Source: Maricaulis sp047308265
Lineage (GTDB): Bacteria > Pseudomonadota > Alphaproteobacteria > Caulobacterales > Maricaulaceae
Length of the DNA stretch: 64,000 nt
Reading direction: 5' to 3'
Assembly: GCF_047308265.1 (NCBI RefSeq)
Contig: NZ_JBKQWY010000004.1
Span: 30,771 to 94,770 of the forward strand
Part shown: one piece after another, positions 24,783 through 33,882 of the stretch
Layout of the letters: the number at the start of each line of letters is the position of its first letter
Position numbering within the stretch: position 1 is the first letter of the stretch
Notes under the pieces: model-generated
The model's database searches: none
Seen by the model: the letters and a program-made list of their open reading frames with translations, nothing else
What the model was told of the DNA's origin: nothing
Position numbers and translations under genes: made by a program

Positions 24783-26779
24783 TCGCGGACCGGCGCGCCG
24801 TTTTCAAAGGCATTCCAGACATCGGCCCGCCAGTTCGGGTCCGGACGCTCGGCCCGCACTTCGAACACCATGCGGTCCATCATCGCCTCGCCATGACGAT
24901 CCGTGGCGGTGATGGTGGCGACATAGACACCCTCGTCCAGATCCGTCGGCAGCAAAGCGCGCCATAGATGGATATTGCGATCTGCGACCGAGCCTTGCGG
25001 CTGCGGTACCATGGGTGACCCGCCCCGGCGGCTATAGGGCTGATAGCCTTGCGTATTGGGCGTGCCTGACCGGCTCTCGATGGCATAACGTGCGACCACC
25101 AACTGACGTTGGGTGGCAAACGGATCCGCATAGGCGGCGCCGATCCGTGCGGCCTCGCCCTCGGCCTCCTGGGTGCGCACCATCTCGATGACCTCGCCCG
25201 TATTGAGCGTCAGGCTCACCTCAGTTGCACTGTCGGCCATGAAGATATTGGCTGTGATATAGCTCTGGGCCGCCAGGTCTTGCGGTGTGAGGATTTTCAC
25301 ATCCGGCAGATCGTACAGGCTCACCGGCGGCACCGGATCACGCTCGGCGCGTGGTTCACGGCGCCAGGCATTGATGGCATCAAACCAGGCGCGGAAGTCC
25401 GGTGTATTGACCGACAGCCACATGGCGCGTTCACGACCCATGTTCGCGGCATGGAATTGCTCGCGGAAATCCCCGGTCTCGTCGAAATTCAGCTCGACCC
25501 AGCCTCGCGGTGCGCCCAGACGCCCCAGCGACATCGGCGTGCCATGCACATCCAGGTCACCATTGTACCAGCCTCCCGACACGGCACCGGCCACGATGTG
25601 GCGGAAGGGCAAGGCCTCCACATTCACCGCCTCGGTCCAGGCATCAAACCGGTCGCCCGGCGCCAGGTTTTCCAGCGTATGGGTATGACCGGACAAAGAC
25701 AGCGCATGACGGTCTTCGACCAGCGCATAGAGCTCGGTCACATTATCGGTCTGGTGCGCGGTTGTGGTCTGGTCGACATAGGACACAAACGGAATGTGAT
25801 GGGCGAAGACAAAGGTGTGGTCCTCATCGGTCAAGGCATTGAGCGCCTCGACAAAGGCCATCTGATTGTCAGTGATCCGCGCATTGTAACGCTTGCGCTC
25901 ATCCTCCAGGCAGAATTCACGACCCGGCATCTGCGCGTCATCTCCCGCACACGGATAGACGACATTGTCCAGGATCACGAACGTCACCTGGCCCATCTCG
26001 AAGGCGTAATAATTGGGGCCATAGAGATTGCGCCAGCTATCGGCACTGTCGGCATCACTGTCGGCGTCGAAATCGAAATCATGATTGCCATGCACCCACC
26101 ACTGGGTGGCACCGACCGTGCCCCAGATCTCGGAGAGACGCGGGATCAGGCCCAGATCATCACCGACGACATCACCCACAGCCACCAGGCAATCCACAGC
26201 GCCCTCGCCCCGGTCAATCATGTCATCGACCGAGCTGTCGCGCATGAAGGAGACTTCGGTATGCGTATAGGTCTGTACATCACCCAGCACGCCGCAGGTA
26301 AACGTATCCCCGATCTCGCTCTCGATGATCGGGAAATTGATCGCGGCCGGCAGGGCGCCCGTCGGGGCCAGTCCGCCAAAACGCAAGGGTTTCGGGCTGC
26401 CTTCCGGTTTGTGCTCATAGGCAAATTGCGGCACCCAGTGCGCATTGGTCGGCACACGCCAGCCCGACGGCTGGATCACAAAGACCGACATGTCATCACG
26501 CACCGGCAGGGCATAGGCGCCCGACGCATCCGTGCGCACGATCTCGCGGCCATTGGAGACCATGACACCGCTTACACCGGCTTCTTCGGCCTGACGGACA
26601 CCATCGCGATTGATATCGTTGAAGACATGGCCGGTCACGCTGTCGCGCGCCACACCCTCATCGCTGGCCGCTATGACCTCGATATCCGCGATGTAAGGGG
26701 TTTGCTGGGCCTCGGCAGAGGCGAGGAAGACGGCAGGGCCAAGCAGCGCTGCGCAGACGTACATGCCGGAACGGGTCAT
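24779..26779 (-). CDS. Exported calcineurin-like metallophosphoesterase with N- and C-terminal accessory domains
   Basis: 666 aa with a signal peptide (MTRSGMYVCAALLGPAVFLASAEA). Residues about 45-110 resemble a beta-sandwich (VTGHVFNDINRDGVRQ, typical of SdrD-B-like metallophosphatase N-terminal domains). The catalytic domain (about 145-400) shows GDVQTYTH, VAVGDVVGDDLG, WWVHGNHDFD, VFAHHIPF and LSGHTHT, the dinuclear metal ligands. A C-terminal beta domain follows (ATEVSLTLNTG to VFEVRA). It is likely a periplasmic phosphodiesterase/phosphatase of unknown substrate. An odd Asp/Ser/Ala insert (DFDFDADSDADSADS) follows the GNHD motif. Confidence 0.88.
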   Translation of the reverse strand: MTRSGMYVCAALLGPAVFLASAEAQQTPYIADIEVIAASDEGVARDSVTGHVFNDINRDGVRQAEEAGVSGVMVSNGREIVRTDASGAYALPVRDDMSVFVIQPSGWRVPTNAHWVPQFAYEHKPEGSPKPLRFGGLAPTGALPAAINFPIIESEIGDTFTCGVLGDVQTYTHTEVSFMRDSSVDDMIDRGEGAVDCLVAVGDVVGDDLGLIPRLSEIWGTVGATQWWVHGNHDFDFDADSDADSADSWRNLYGPNYYAFEMGQVTFVILDNVVYPCAGDDAQMPGREFCLEDERKRYNARITDNQMAFVEALNALTDEDHTFVFAHHIPFVSYVDQTTTAHQTDNVTELYALVEDRHALSLSGHTHTLENLAPGDRFDAWTEAVNVEALPFRHIVAGAVSGGWYNGDLDVHGTPMSLGRLGAPRGWVELNFDETGDFREQFHAANMGRERAMWLSVNTPDFRAWFDAINAWRREPRAERDPVPPVSLYDLPDVKILTPQDLAAQSYITANIFMADSATEVSLTLNTGEVIEMVRTQEAEGEAARIGAAYADPFATQRQLVVARYAIESRSGTPNTQGYQPYSRRGGSPMVPQPQGSVADRNIHLWRALLPTDLDEGVYVATITATDRHGEAMMDRMVFEVRAERPDPNWRADVWNAFENGAPVRD

Positions 26780-26886
26780 CGGGCCGGATCCTTATCACAA
26801 GTGGAAGGTATGTGGGCCCTGAGCTAGCAGGATCACGTGACAGGTCTGCGAAATGGGGGACAAACAGCGGGGGAAAGCGGACAAAG

Positions 26887-26910
26887 AAAAAGCCCCGCCA
26901 GGCGGGGCTT
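26887..26910 (-). terminator. Intrinsic terminator downstream of tRNA-Leu
   Basis: AAGCCCCG (26890-26897) pairs with CGGGGCTT (26903-26910) over loop CCAGG; the arms extend to ten pairs. On the minus strand the stem runs straight into TTTTTC. It lies 34 bp after the 3' end of the tRNA and in the correct orientation. Confidence 0.9.
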
Positions 26911-26944
26911 GTCTCGTCAGTCAGCTCTCAAGCTGGACCTTCTT

Positions 26945-27031
26945 GGTGCGGTCGAGAAGACTCGAACTTCCACGGGTTTTACCCCACAGCGACCTCAACG
27001 CTGCGCGTCTACCAATTCCGCCACGACCGCA
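26945..27031 (-). tRNA. tRNA-Leu(GAG)
   Basis: 87 nt including an encoded CCA end. The 7-bp acceptor (GCGGTCG/CGACCGC), a D-arm with GGTAGAC, an anticodon stem CAGCG/CGCTG around loop TTGAGGT (anticodon GAG), a long class-II variable arm (TGTGGGGTAAAACCCGT), and T-arm GTTCGAGTC are all visible. It reads CUC and CUU. It is expressed from the minus strand between the FliN-like gene and the terminator at 26887. Confidence 0.95.
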
Positions 27032-27048
27032 CGTGAAGGAGGCGCGGA

Positions 27049-27075
27049 GATAACAGCTCGGTTCTCACTTGTGAA
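27049..27075 (-). promoter_or_regulatory. Possible promoter of tRNA-Leu
   Basis: On the minus strand TTCACA (27075-27070) and TTATCT (27054-27049) lie about 15 bp apart, with the -10-like box 17 bp from the tRNA 5' end. The spacing is shorter than ideal and the boxes are imperfect, so the call is weak. Confidence 0.3.
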
Positions 27076-27104
27076 GGGGATTTCTCAGAGCTTTATGCAG
27101 TCAA

Positions 27105-27353
27105 TCAGGCTGCGGCGAAGAATTCATTGGCATCGGCGGCTTCCGTGATCGAAATTGCGATACGATCGCCCTGAATGATCACTTCCCCGCGCGCAATCGG
27201 GTGGTTATTGGCCAGAATCCACACCTGGTCATCCTCGCCCGAATCGAGGGGAATCACGGCACCCCGGCCCATGCGCAGGAATTGCTGAATCGGCATTTTT
27301 GACCGTCCCAGAAGGACGGCAATTTCGATTTCAACAGCACCGAGCTGACTCAC
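27105..27353 (-). CDS. fliN: FliN/SpoA-domain protein (flagellar motor switch type)
   Basis: 82 aa from GTG 27353, chosen because CAGGAGAAGC precedes it. The SpoA/FliN core is clear: LGAVEIEIAVLLGRSKMPIQQFLRM, then GRGAVIPLDSGEDDQVWILANNHPIARGEVIIQGDRIAISI (quoted in part). FliN sits in the C-ring and controls rotation with FliM and FliG. No other flagellar gene is nearby, so this may be a second, isolated copy. A longer frame to 27479 would overlap lipB on the other strand by 44 bp. Confidence is high for the domain and moderate for the gene symbol. Confidence 0.72.
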   Translation of the reverse strand: MSQLGAVEIEIAVLLGRSKMPIQQFLRMGRGAVIPLDSGEDDQVWILANNHPIARGEVIIQGDRIAISITEAADANEFFAAA

Positions 27354-27435
27354 ACGCTTCTCCTGAACTTGCCGTGGCGGATATGACACCCGATGTTTGA
27401 CCCATTCGGTTTCTTGAAGGTTAAGGCGGGCGGAT

Positions 27436-28158
27436 ATGTCATTAACAGATTCGAAGACGGCCACGCACGACGCGCGCACAGGCCTGCCGCCCGTTGACTG
27501 GTGCGTCTCGCCGGAGCGCGTGCCCTATGAACCCGCGCTCGCCTTCATGGAAGACCGGGTGGCGCAGATCCAGGCCGGCACTGCGGGCGAAATGGTCTGG
27601 CTGCTCGAACACCCTCCCCTTTACACCGCCGGCACCAGTTCCAAGCCGGAAGATCTGCTGATGCCCGATCGCTTCCCGGTTTATGAGGCCGGACGCGGCG
27701 GCGAATACACCTATCACGGGCCCGGCCAGCGCGTGGCTTATATCATGCTGGACCTGACCCGGCGCGGCCGCGATGTGCGCAAATTTGTGACCCATATGGA
27801 GAACTGGCTGATCGCCACGGCCGCCCAGTTCGGCGTGGAGGCGGGTCAGCGCGAGGGCCGAGTGGGCGTGTGGGTCGATCGCGGCCAGGGGCGCGAAGAC
27901 AAGATCGCGGCCATTGGTGTGCGTCTGCGCCGCTGGGTGTCCTTCCACGGCATATCCTTCAATGTCGCCCCGGACCTGGACCATTTCCGGGGCATCACAC
28001 CGTGCGGCATCGATAATCCACTCTATGGCGTGACCAGTCTGGAAGACCTGGGCAAGCCTGTCTCGATGACAGATTTCGACGCGGCCCTGCACCTGGCCTT
28101 TACAGATATATTCGGGGCGGTCCGCGCCTGCGAACCGCCCCGTTTTCAAGACCGGTAA
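27436..28158 (+). CDS. lipB: Octanoyl-[ACP]:protein N-octanoyltransferase (lipoate biosynthesis)
   Basis: 240 aa. LipB signatures are present: VWLLEHPPLYTAGTS, RGGEYTYHGPGQRVAYIML, KIAAIGVR (catalytic Lys) and FRGITPCGI (acyl-accepting Cys). It transfers octanoate from ACP to lipoyl domains of 2-oxoacid dehydrogenases and GcvH, before LipA adds sulfur. ATG 27436 gives a slightly long N-terminus. It is divergent from the FliN-like gene. A bidirectional terminator lies beyond the stop. Confidence 0.94.
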   Translation: MSLTDSKTATHDARTGLPPVDWCVSPERVPYEPALAFMEDRVAQIQAGTAGEMVWLLEHPPLYTAGTSSKPEDLLMPDRFPVYEAGRGGEYTYHGPGQRVAYIMLDLTRRGRDVRKFVTHMENWLIATAAQFGVEAGQREGRVGVWVDRGQGREDKIAAIGVRLRRWVSFHGISFNVAPDLDHFRGITPCGIDNPLYGVTSLEDLGKPVSMTDFDAALHLAFTDIFGAVRACEPPRFQDR

Positions 28159-28161
28159 TCC

Positions 28162-28193
28162 AAAAACCCTCGAGCGCTTACGCCTCGGGTTTC
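28162..28193. terminator. Bidirectional terminator between lipB and the repeat-tailed membrane gene
   Basis: AAACCC-T-CGAG and CTCGGGTTT form a stem with one bulge and a 9-nt loop. Plus-strand transcripts end in TTTCTTCT, and minus-strand transcripts end in GGGTTTTTGG. The hairpin overlaps the final codons of the 28178 gene. Confidence 0.65.
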
Positions 28194-28948
28194 TTCTCGT
28201 CTTCGCTGTCACTGGCCGAAGCGTCTTCCGCTGGAGCGTCTTCCGCTGGAGCCTCTTCCGTTGGAACCTCTTCAGCCGGAGTGTCTTCAGCCGGAGTGTC
28301 CTCAGCCGGAGCCTCTTCAGCCGGAGTGTCCTCAGCCGGAGTGTCCTCAGCCGGAGCCTCTTCAGCAGGTGTCTCTTCTGCCGCTGGCGGATAGAGAGGC
28401 GTTTGCGCGGTTGCGGCCGTATCAACAGTGCCGCCCGCGCTGCGCATGGTCGCAAACCACACAGCAAACAGAGCGATGACAGCCCAGAAGGCGATGTAAG
28501 ACGGCAGCGCCGCAGCGGCCAGCATGGTTTCAGCCGCCTCCGGATTGGAGACCATCCATTCCTCGAAACCCGACTGGAAGCCCGGATCATTCACGCTCTC
28601 GCTGAACTCCTGCATGTCCGAGGTATCGATGCCATTCTCCTCGGCGAATTCAAGCATCAGATTCCAGCTGCCAAGGCCAAAACCGACCGCCGAACCGATA
28701 CCCTTGACAACAATGGCCAGGATAACCGGCAGGAAGGCCAGACCCATGCCACGCGAGGCATGGCGGCGGCGATTGGCAAACAGGCAGAAGGTCACATACC
28801 AGACCAGGGCCATGCCCAGCAGCGCCACGGAACCATCGAGCAGGGTGATGCGGAAATAGTCCAGCACAGCCAGCAGGATCAGACCCAGCACAAACGCGGC
28901 CGTCGACGCACGCAGGCTGGGAACAAACAGAACGAGCGGATTCATCAT
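28178..28948 (-). CDS. Membrane protein with acidic pentapeptide-repeat C-terminal tail
   Basis: 256 aa. Three or four helices (about 15-33, 36-55, 68-92, 150-170) precede a cytosolic or periplasmic tail from about 195. The tail repeats the five-residue unit PAEDT/PAEEA roughly ten times and ends in a charged DSEDEKKPEA. I do not recognise the family. The tail is encoded by a 15-nt DNA repeat. It lies 42 bp upstream of (in transcription, after) the PCC alpha gene on the same strand, so it may be read through from pccA. Confidence 0.72.
   Translation of the reverse strand: MMNPLVLFVPSLRASTAAFVLGLILLAVLDYFRITLLDGSVALLGMALVWYVTFCLFANRRRHASRGMGLAFLPVILAIVVKGIGSAVGFGLGSWNLMLEFAEENGIDTSDMQEFSESVNDPGFQSGFEEWMVSNPEAAETMLAAAALPSYIAFWAVIALFAVWFATMRSAGGTVDTAATAQTPLYPPAAEETPAEEAPAEDTPAEDTPAEEAPAEDTPAEDTPAEEVPTEEAPAEDAPAEDASASDSEDEKKPEA
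28221..28375. repeat. 15-nt tandem repeat encoding a PAEDT/PAEEA tail
   Basis: About ten near-identical 15-bp units of the form TCAGCCGGAGTGTCC occur in a row, in frame with the 28178 gene. They differ by a few bases, so this is an imperfect coding minisatellite that could vary in copy number between strains. Confidence 0.8.
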
Positions 28949-28990
28949 TTCCCCCAGAAAAAACCCAAGATGTGTCTTATGGACCGAGGC

Positions 28991-31000
28991 CTATTCGAAT
29001 TCCAGCATCAATTCGTCTGCAGCCACCGATTGTGACGGCTCGATCCTAATCGCCTTCACCGTGCCATCCTTCTCGGCGCGGATGACGTTTTCCATTTTCA
29101 TGGCTTCCATCACCAGCAACGCCTCTCCGGCCTTCACATCCTGGCCGACCTCGACATCCACCGAGACAATAAGGCCTGGCATCGGGCTGATAACCAGCTT
29201 GCTAGTATCGGCCTTTTCCTTTTCCGGAAGGCGCGCGAAAAGATCCGCAGCCTTGGCCGAACACACCCGTGCGGTCGCCTGATAACCGCGATGGCGCATC
29301 TGGAAACCGTCCTCGCCCGGCTTGCTGCCAATACAGAACTCAACCCCGTCGAGCGCGCCATCAAACAGGAATTGTCCCGGACGCCAGCTCGTATCGAGTG
29401 TCAGATGATCGGCATTGAGCGAGGGGACCCAGATCCGCGCGGAACCTTCCTCATGCATCTCGATCTCCACCTCGAACCGGCGACCATCGAGCAGAACCGA
29501 CCATTCCCGCGTGGTCTCTGCACTGAGCGGGGAAATGCGCCCGGACACATGTTCGGCCCGGCGGGTCAGGACTTCTTGCATATAGGCCGACGCGGCCGCC
29601 ATCTGCAGTAATTGATCCTCGCGCGGGGCTGTGCCGGCAAAACCGTCGGGGAAGTGTTCCCCGATATAGCCTGTATGAATACGGCCGGAGCGGAAATCCG
29701 CCTCTTCCAGCACGGCGGACAGGAAGGGCGCATTCGATTGCAGCCCCTCGATATACAAACGGTCGAGCGCAGCATTGAGTGTGTCGATCGCGATTTCGCG
29801 GGTCTCGCCATACCCGATCACCTTGGCGATCATCGGATCATAGAACAGCGAGATCTCGTCACCCTCGCGCACGCCGCTATCAATGCGCAACTCGCCCGCG
29901 CCCAAAGCGCCCGGAGCGGCCATTTCATAGCGTTTGAGGCGACCGATGGAGGGCAGGAAGGAACGATAGGGATCTTCGGCATACAGGCGGGCTTCCACGG
30001 CCCAGCCCTTAATGCCCACATCACGCTGCGCCACGTCGAGCGGCAAACCGGCTGCCGAGCGGATCATCTGTTCCACCAGGTCGAGACCACAGGTCAGTTC
30101 GGTGACCGGGTGTTCCACCTGCAGGCGGGTATTCATCTCCAGGAAGTAGAAATTCTTGTCCTTGTCGACAATAAATTCCACCGTCCCGGCGCTGTCATAG
30201 TCCACTGCGGCCGCCAGGGCGACAGCCTGGGCACCCATCGCATCGCGGGTTTTGGCGTCCAGGAAGGGCGATGGCGCCTCTTCGAGAACTTTCTGATTGC
30301 GGCGCTGGACCGAACATTCGCGCTCATTGAGATGGATCACATGTCCATGCTTGTCGCCCAGGACCTGGATCTCGATATGACGCGGTTCCTCGACAAATTT
30401 CTCGATCAGGATGCGGTCATCGCCAAAGGCCGACTTGGCCTCGTTCCGCGCGGCAACAAATCCCTCGCGCACCTCGTCTTCGGACCGGGCAATGCGCATG
30501 CCCTTGCCGCCGCCGCCGGCAGACGCCTTGAGCATGACGGGATATCCGATCGCCTTGGCCGCCGCGAGCGCGGTGTCGACATCGCTGATCTCGCCATCGG
30601 CACCGGGAATGGTGGACACGCCCGACTTGGCCGCCAATTGCTTGGAGCGGATCTTGTCGCCCATCGCCTCGATGGCTTTCACATTCGGTCCGATCCAACC
30701 GATGCCGGCCTTTTCCAGGGCCGCCGGGAAAGACGGGTTTTCCGACAGGAAACCAAAACCGGGATGCACGGCCTGGGCGCCGGTTTCACGACAGGCATCG
30801 AGAATCTTGTCGAGCTGGAGATAGCTTTCACCCGGAGCTGGAGGACCGATAAACACGGCCTCATCCGCCATTTCTACGGCCAAGCTGTCAGCATCCGCCT
30901 CGGAATACACCGCGACCGTCTGGATCCCCAGGCGCTGGCAGGTCTTGATCACGCGGACTGCAATCTCGCCCCGGTTGGCGATCAGGATTTTCTCGAACAT
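28991..31000 (-). CDS. pccA: Propionyl-CoA carboxylase, biotin-containing alpha subunit
   Basis: 669 aa. Biotin carboxylase domain (about 1-450): ILIANRGEIAVRVIKT, KASAGGGGKGMRIA, NERECSVQRRNQKV and EMNTRLQVEHPVTEL. The BT linker region follows, then BCCP with EAMKMENV, where K635 is the biotinylation site. The alternating LYAEDPYRSFLPSIGRL pattern is typical of propionyl-CoA carboxylases. It produces methylmalonyl-CoA with PccB, encoded 8.4 kb away at 39419 on the same strand. The start follows a clear initiation context at MFEKILIANRG. Confidence 0.9.
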   Translation of the reverse strand: MFEKILIANRGEIAVRVIKTCQRLGIQTVAVYSEADADSLAVEMADEAVFIGPPAPGESYLQLDKILDACRETGAQAVHPGFGFLSENPSFPAALEKAGIGWIGPNVKAIEAMGDKIRSKQLAAKSGVSTIPGADGEISDVDTALAAAKAIGYPVMLKASAGGGGKGMRIARSEDEVREGFVAARNEAKSAFGDDRILIEKFVEEPRHIEIQVLGDKHGHVIHLNERECSVQRRNQKVLEEAPSPFLDAKTRDAMGAQAVALAAAVDYDSAGTVEFIVDKDKNFYFLEMNTRLQVEHPVTELTCGLDLVEQMIRSAAGLPLDVAQRDVGIKGWAVEARLYAEDPYRSFLPSIGRLKRYEMAAPGALGAGELRIDSGVREGDEISLFYDPMIAKVIGYGETREIAIDTLNAALDRLYIEGLQSNAPFLSAVLEEADFRSGRIHTGYIGEHFPDGFAGTAPREDQLLQMAAASAYMQEVLTRRAEHVSGRISPLSAETTREWSVLLDGRRFEVEIEMHEEGSARIWVPSLNADHLTLDTSWRPGQFLFDGALDGVEFCIGSKPGEDGFQMRHRGYQATARVCSAKAADLFARLPEKEKADTSKLVISPMPGLIVSVDVEVGQDVKAGEALLVMEAMKMENVIRAEKDGTVKAIRIEPSQSVAADELMLEFE

Positions 31001-31144
31001 TCAATTGCTCCCCAAGGCCGCCGGTTCTCTACCGGTCCGATTTGCGAACGGGTTTAAACGGTTGCGCGTGTACCGGGCAAGCGATCTTGCCATGGGAAAC
31101 CGGTCCGCCGGCTTGGATAAAGGTCGAACAGAGCGATGTTTGCG

Positions 31145-31651
31145 CTATCTGCGCGGTCTTCGGTGACCGTGTGTGTCCTCATCCCCGTCTTCATCCCCGT
31201 TGTCGTCTTCGTCCAGCAGATCAATCCAGCGGATCTCGGCGCGAAACAGGCGTCCGACCACGGTGACCAGAAAGGCCGTCGACCAGCCAATCAGAAGAAA
31301 GCCGTTAAAGCCCTCCACAGAGGCGATCAGGCGCCATTCGGATTCGATGATCACATCGCCATATCCCAGCGTGGTGAATGTGGTGGTCGAGAAATAAAGC
31401 GCATCCTCGAAATCGGTGAACAGGCCCAGCGCCCGGTAAAGACCGGCATAGGCCCAGATCTCGATCGTGTGGATGAGGAACAGGCCCATCACCGTAGCAA
31501 CCGTATACGTGACGATGCGCAAGGCCCCGGTCACCCTGGCGATCTGGTGTTTGCGCTTGCCCATGATCGAGATCATCGCCACCAGGCCCACCGTGTGAAT
31601 GACCACCGTGGCAATCGCCATCAGGCTGGCCACAACAAGCGCGATGATCAT
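31145..31651 (-). CDS. Two-TM potassium channel-like protein
   Basis: 168 aa from ATG 31651, which has AGGAG at good spacing; the longer frame adds a basic 20-aa stretch and has no SD. There are hydrophobic segments at about 1-25, 55-80 and 125-147. Between the last two is the re-entrant pore with selectivity filter TTFTTLGYGD. The C-terminus is a Asp/Glu/Gly-rich tail. It should conduct K+ in the inner membrane as a tetramer. No RCK domain is attached. It converges on nothing and precedes the divergent membrane gene at 31760. Confidence 0.88.
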   Translation of the reverse strand: MIIALVVASLMAIATVVIHTVGLVAMISIMGKRKHQIARVTGALRIVTYTVATVMGLFLIHTIEIWAYAGLYRALGLFTDFEDALYFSTTTFTTLGYGDVIIESEWRLIASVEGFNGFLLIGWSTAFLVTVVGRLFRAEIRWIDLLDEDDNGDEDGDEDTHGHRRPRR

Positions 31652-31759
31652 GACGGATCTCCTGACCGCACGCCGGTTGCGCGCATTTGCCGGTTTCACT
31701 CTCACCCTCATCGGGCTAGGTGTGAAGGTTCAGATCACCAGATTCCCCAGGATCGCGCC

Positions 31760-32626
31760 ATGAGCAAGCCCATCTACGCCCTGTCCTCCATTGCCCGCCC
31801 GCTGGAACCGCAATACCCGACCAATCTGGCCATGCTGATCCTCCTGCCGATCATCGCCGTGGTGTTTGGCGGTCTGAGCGTAGCACTCAATGGGTCGGGC
31901 CTGCTTGATGCAGCGCTGGACGGGGTCTGGATGATGCTGGCCGGATTTGTCGTCTGGGCCATGGGCCGCGAGATCGATCCCGATCGCAATGCCACCGCCT
32001 TCATCGCCCTGCCGGTCTTTCTGATCGCCGCGTCACTGGGCCAGGACCATGCCCTGCTCACCGCCGCCGCCACTCTCATGGCCATGCGCGTGGTCAATCG
32101 CTGTGTCGGCAATCCGCTGCGCGCGGGCGACCGGTTTCTCGTCACCGCCCTGGCGGCGGGATCAGTCTTTGTCGACGGCATGTGGGCCATGGGCCTCGTG
32201 GTCGCCATCGCCCTGGCGCTCGACACCCTGTTTGACCGCAAGCAAACCCTCAACCTGGTGTTCGCCATGATCAGCCTGTCCTTTTCCGCCTGGCACCTGA
32301 TCGAGGTGGAGGGCGATTTCGCCGCCCTCACGCTGGACCGTGTGATGGCGCTCGACACAACACAGATGGCGGTGACCGGCGCTCTCCTGGCGCTGGGCCT
32401 GGTCTTTGTTCTCATCCTGCCCGCGCTGAAAAGCGTGGGTGATGCAACAGGTCAGCCGCTCTCACGACCGCGCGTACGCGGGGGCGGTGTGATCCTGCTT
32501 CTGGCCGCGGCGGCCTCCACCCTCGCCCCGGTTCAGGCCAATGGCACGGTCTGGCTGGAAGTCTCCGCGCTCTACGCCGTCATTGTGGGGTTTGTGCTGG
32601 GCCGTTTCTGGCCTCAACGTGGATGA
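31760..32626 (+). CDS. Polytopic membrane protein of unknown function
   Basis: 288 aa with about nine hydrophobic segments (LAMLILLPIIAVVFGGLSVAL first). Conserved-looking residues include WAMGREIDPDRNATAF and RVVNRCVGNPLRAGDRF between helices. I do not recognise the family. ATG 31760 is chosen since the frame further upstream runs antisense through the channel gene and lacks an SD. It converges on the serine hydrolase gene with a 45-bp gap that has only an imperfect T-less hairpin. Confidence 0.68.
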   Translation: MSKPIYALSSIARPLEPQYPTNLAMLILLPIIAVVFGGLSVALNGSGLLDAALDGVWMMLAGFVVWAMGREIDPDRNATAFIALPVFLIAASLGQDHALLTAAATLMAMRVVNRCVGNPLRAGDRFLVTALAAGSVFVDGMWAMGLVVAIALALDTLFDRKQTLNLVFAMISLSFSAWHLIEVEGDFAALTLDRVMALDTTQMAVTGALLALGLVFVLILPALKSVGDATGQPLSRPRVRGGGVILLLAAAASTLAPVQANGTVWLEVSALYAVIVGFVLGRFWPQRG

Positions 32627-32671
32627 GCGCAGGGAGAGGCCGCCCCTCCCCCACCGCCAGCGAAGCGCCGA

Positions 32672-33748
32672 TCAGTCTCCACCCGCAAACACGCCCGCCA
32701 GCGGGATCGCGACCTGGTCCAGACCCGGCCCGTCCAGATTCCCGGTGACGGCGATGGTGAGTTGCGGCTCCACCAGGACAAACAGGAAGGAGCGTCCGCC
32801 CGGAGAGCCTCCGGAATGGGCCACAAAACGCACACCAAAATCGGGATCGATATCCGTCCCCATGCCGTAGACATAGGCAAAACCCTGGGCATCCTCATGG
32901 GCGCGCGGCTCGAACAGGGTCTCCATACGCTCCACAGGCACGATCTCGCCAGCGGCCAGGCTTGCGCCCATCGCAGCCAGATCCCGCGAGGACATGAGCA
33001 GTCCGCCGCCGCCAAACTTGCATTCCGCCGAGAGCGGCAGGGCCTGCCACGCCCCGTCCTCGCCATACCAGGTGACGGCCTTGTCGGCGTCCTCTTGGTC
33101 GGCCCGGGCGCGATAATGCTCACCCAGAACCGCCTCCAGAGCCGCATCAAAACTCGCCTCGCCGGTGATCTGGACCAGGAGATGGCTGGCCAGGACAAAG
33201 CCATAAGTGGTGTAGCCATAACCCGTGCCCGGTTCGCGCACGAGCGGATCCGCGATGAAATGGCTCAGAGCCTCGGCCGGTGTGGCACAGCGCAGGGCAT
33301 TGAAGCCCAGCCAGTCCGCCTCGCCCGTATAGTGGCGCACGCCCGCGGTATGGCTCAGCAATTGGCGCACAGTCACCGCGTCGTAATGGGCGGGCAGCGC
33401 CGGATCAATTGCGCGAACACTTTGGTCGAGGTCAAAACCGTCATGATCCACCAGGCGCGCAAAGGCCATGCCGGTGATCGTCTTGGCGACGGAATAGGCG
33501 TTGTAATCGCGAGTGACGCCATCGCGCGCATCGCGCTGGATACCGCCTTCGGCCTCCCAGATAATGTCCGACCCGTGCATCACGGTGACATTGAGCGCGG
33601 GGTATTGCGCCGCGATCGGGTCAAACACCGCCCGGGCCTGGGCGGCCATGTCGGCGGGGACAGCGATCATCGGGGTATCATCGGCGGAAGCGGGCGCGGA
33701 GCACGCCATCAGGGCCAGAGCGGATGCAGCGAGAAGGAGCGGGCGCAT
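32672..33748 (-). CDS. Exported serine hydrolase of the beta-lactamase/class C family
   Basis: 358 aa with a lipoprotein-like signal (LALMAC, Cys about residue 16). The serine-hydrolase motifs are S86-x-x-K89 in YSVAKT, HTAGV near 134, and HSGGSPGGRS near 315 in place of KTG. This combination is common to class C-like esterases, D-aminopeptidases and penicillin-binding hydrolases. A resistance role is not implied. It is divergent from the LytTR regulator with 134 bp between. Confidence 0.82.
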   Translation of the reverse strand: MRPLLLAASALALMACSAPASADDTPMIAVPADMAAQARAVFDPIAAQYPALNVTVMHGSDIIWEAEGGIQRDARDGVTRDYNAYSVAKTITGMAFARLVDHDGFDLDQSVRAIDPALPAHYDAVTVRQLLSHTAGVRHYTGEADWLGFNALRCATPAEALSHFIADPLVREPGTGYGYTTYGFVLASHLLVQITGEASFDAALEAVLGEHYRARADQEDADKAVTWYGEDGAWQALPLSAECKFGGGGLLMSSRDLAAMGASLAAGEIVPVERMETLFEPRAHEDAQGFAYVYGMGTDIDPDFGVRFVAHSGGSPGGRSFLFVLVEPQLTIAVTGNLDGPGLDQVAIPLAGVFAGGD

Positions 33749-33882
33749 ATGTGATCTAAGTCCTTGCTTTAAGATTGGGCTTTAAGATTGGGCTTTGAGA
33801 TTGAGCCTCGGGGTTGGATTGCGACCCCATCTCGTGCACAACACACACTTCCCTGTCGCGTCAGAACGGGCGAACGGCTCCC

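Noticed and set aside
31136..31759. Upstream extension of the 31760 membrane gene
   Set aside because: Antisense to the K+ channel gene, low-complexity His/Arg/Asp-rich product; ATG 31760 gives a clean membrane protein.
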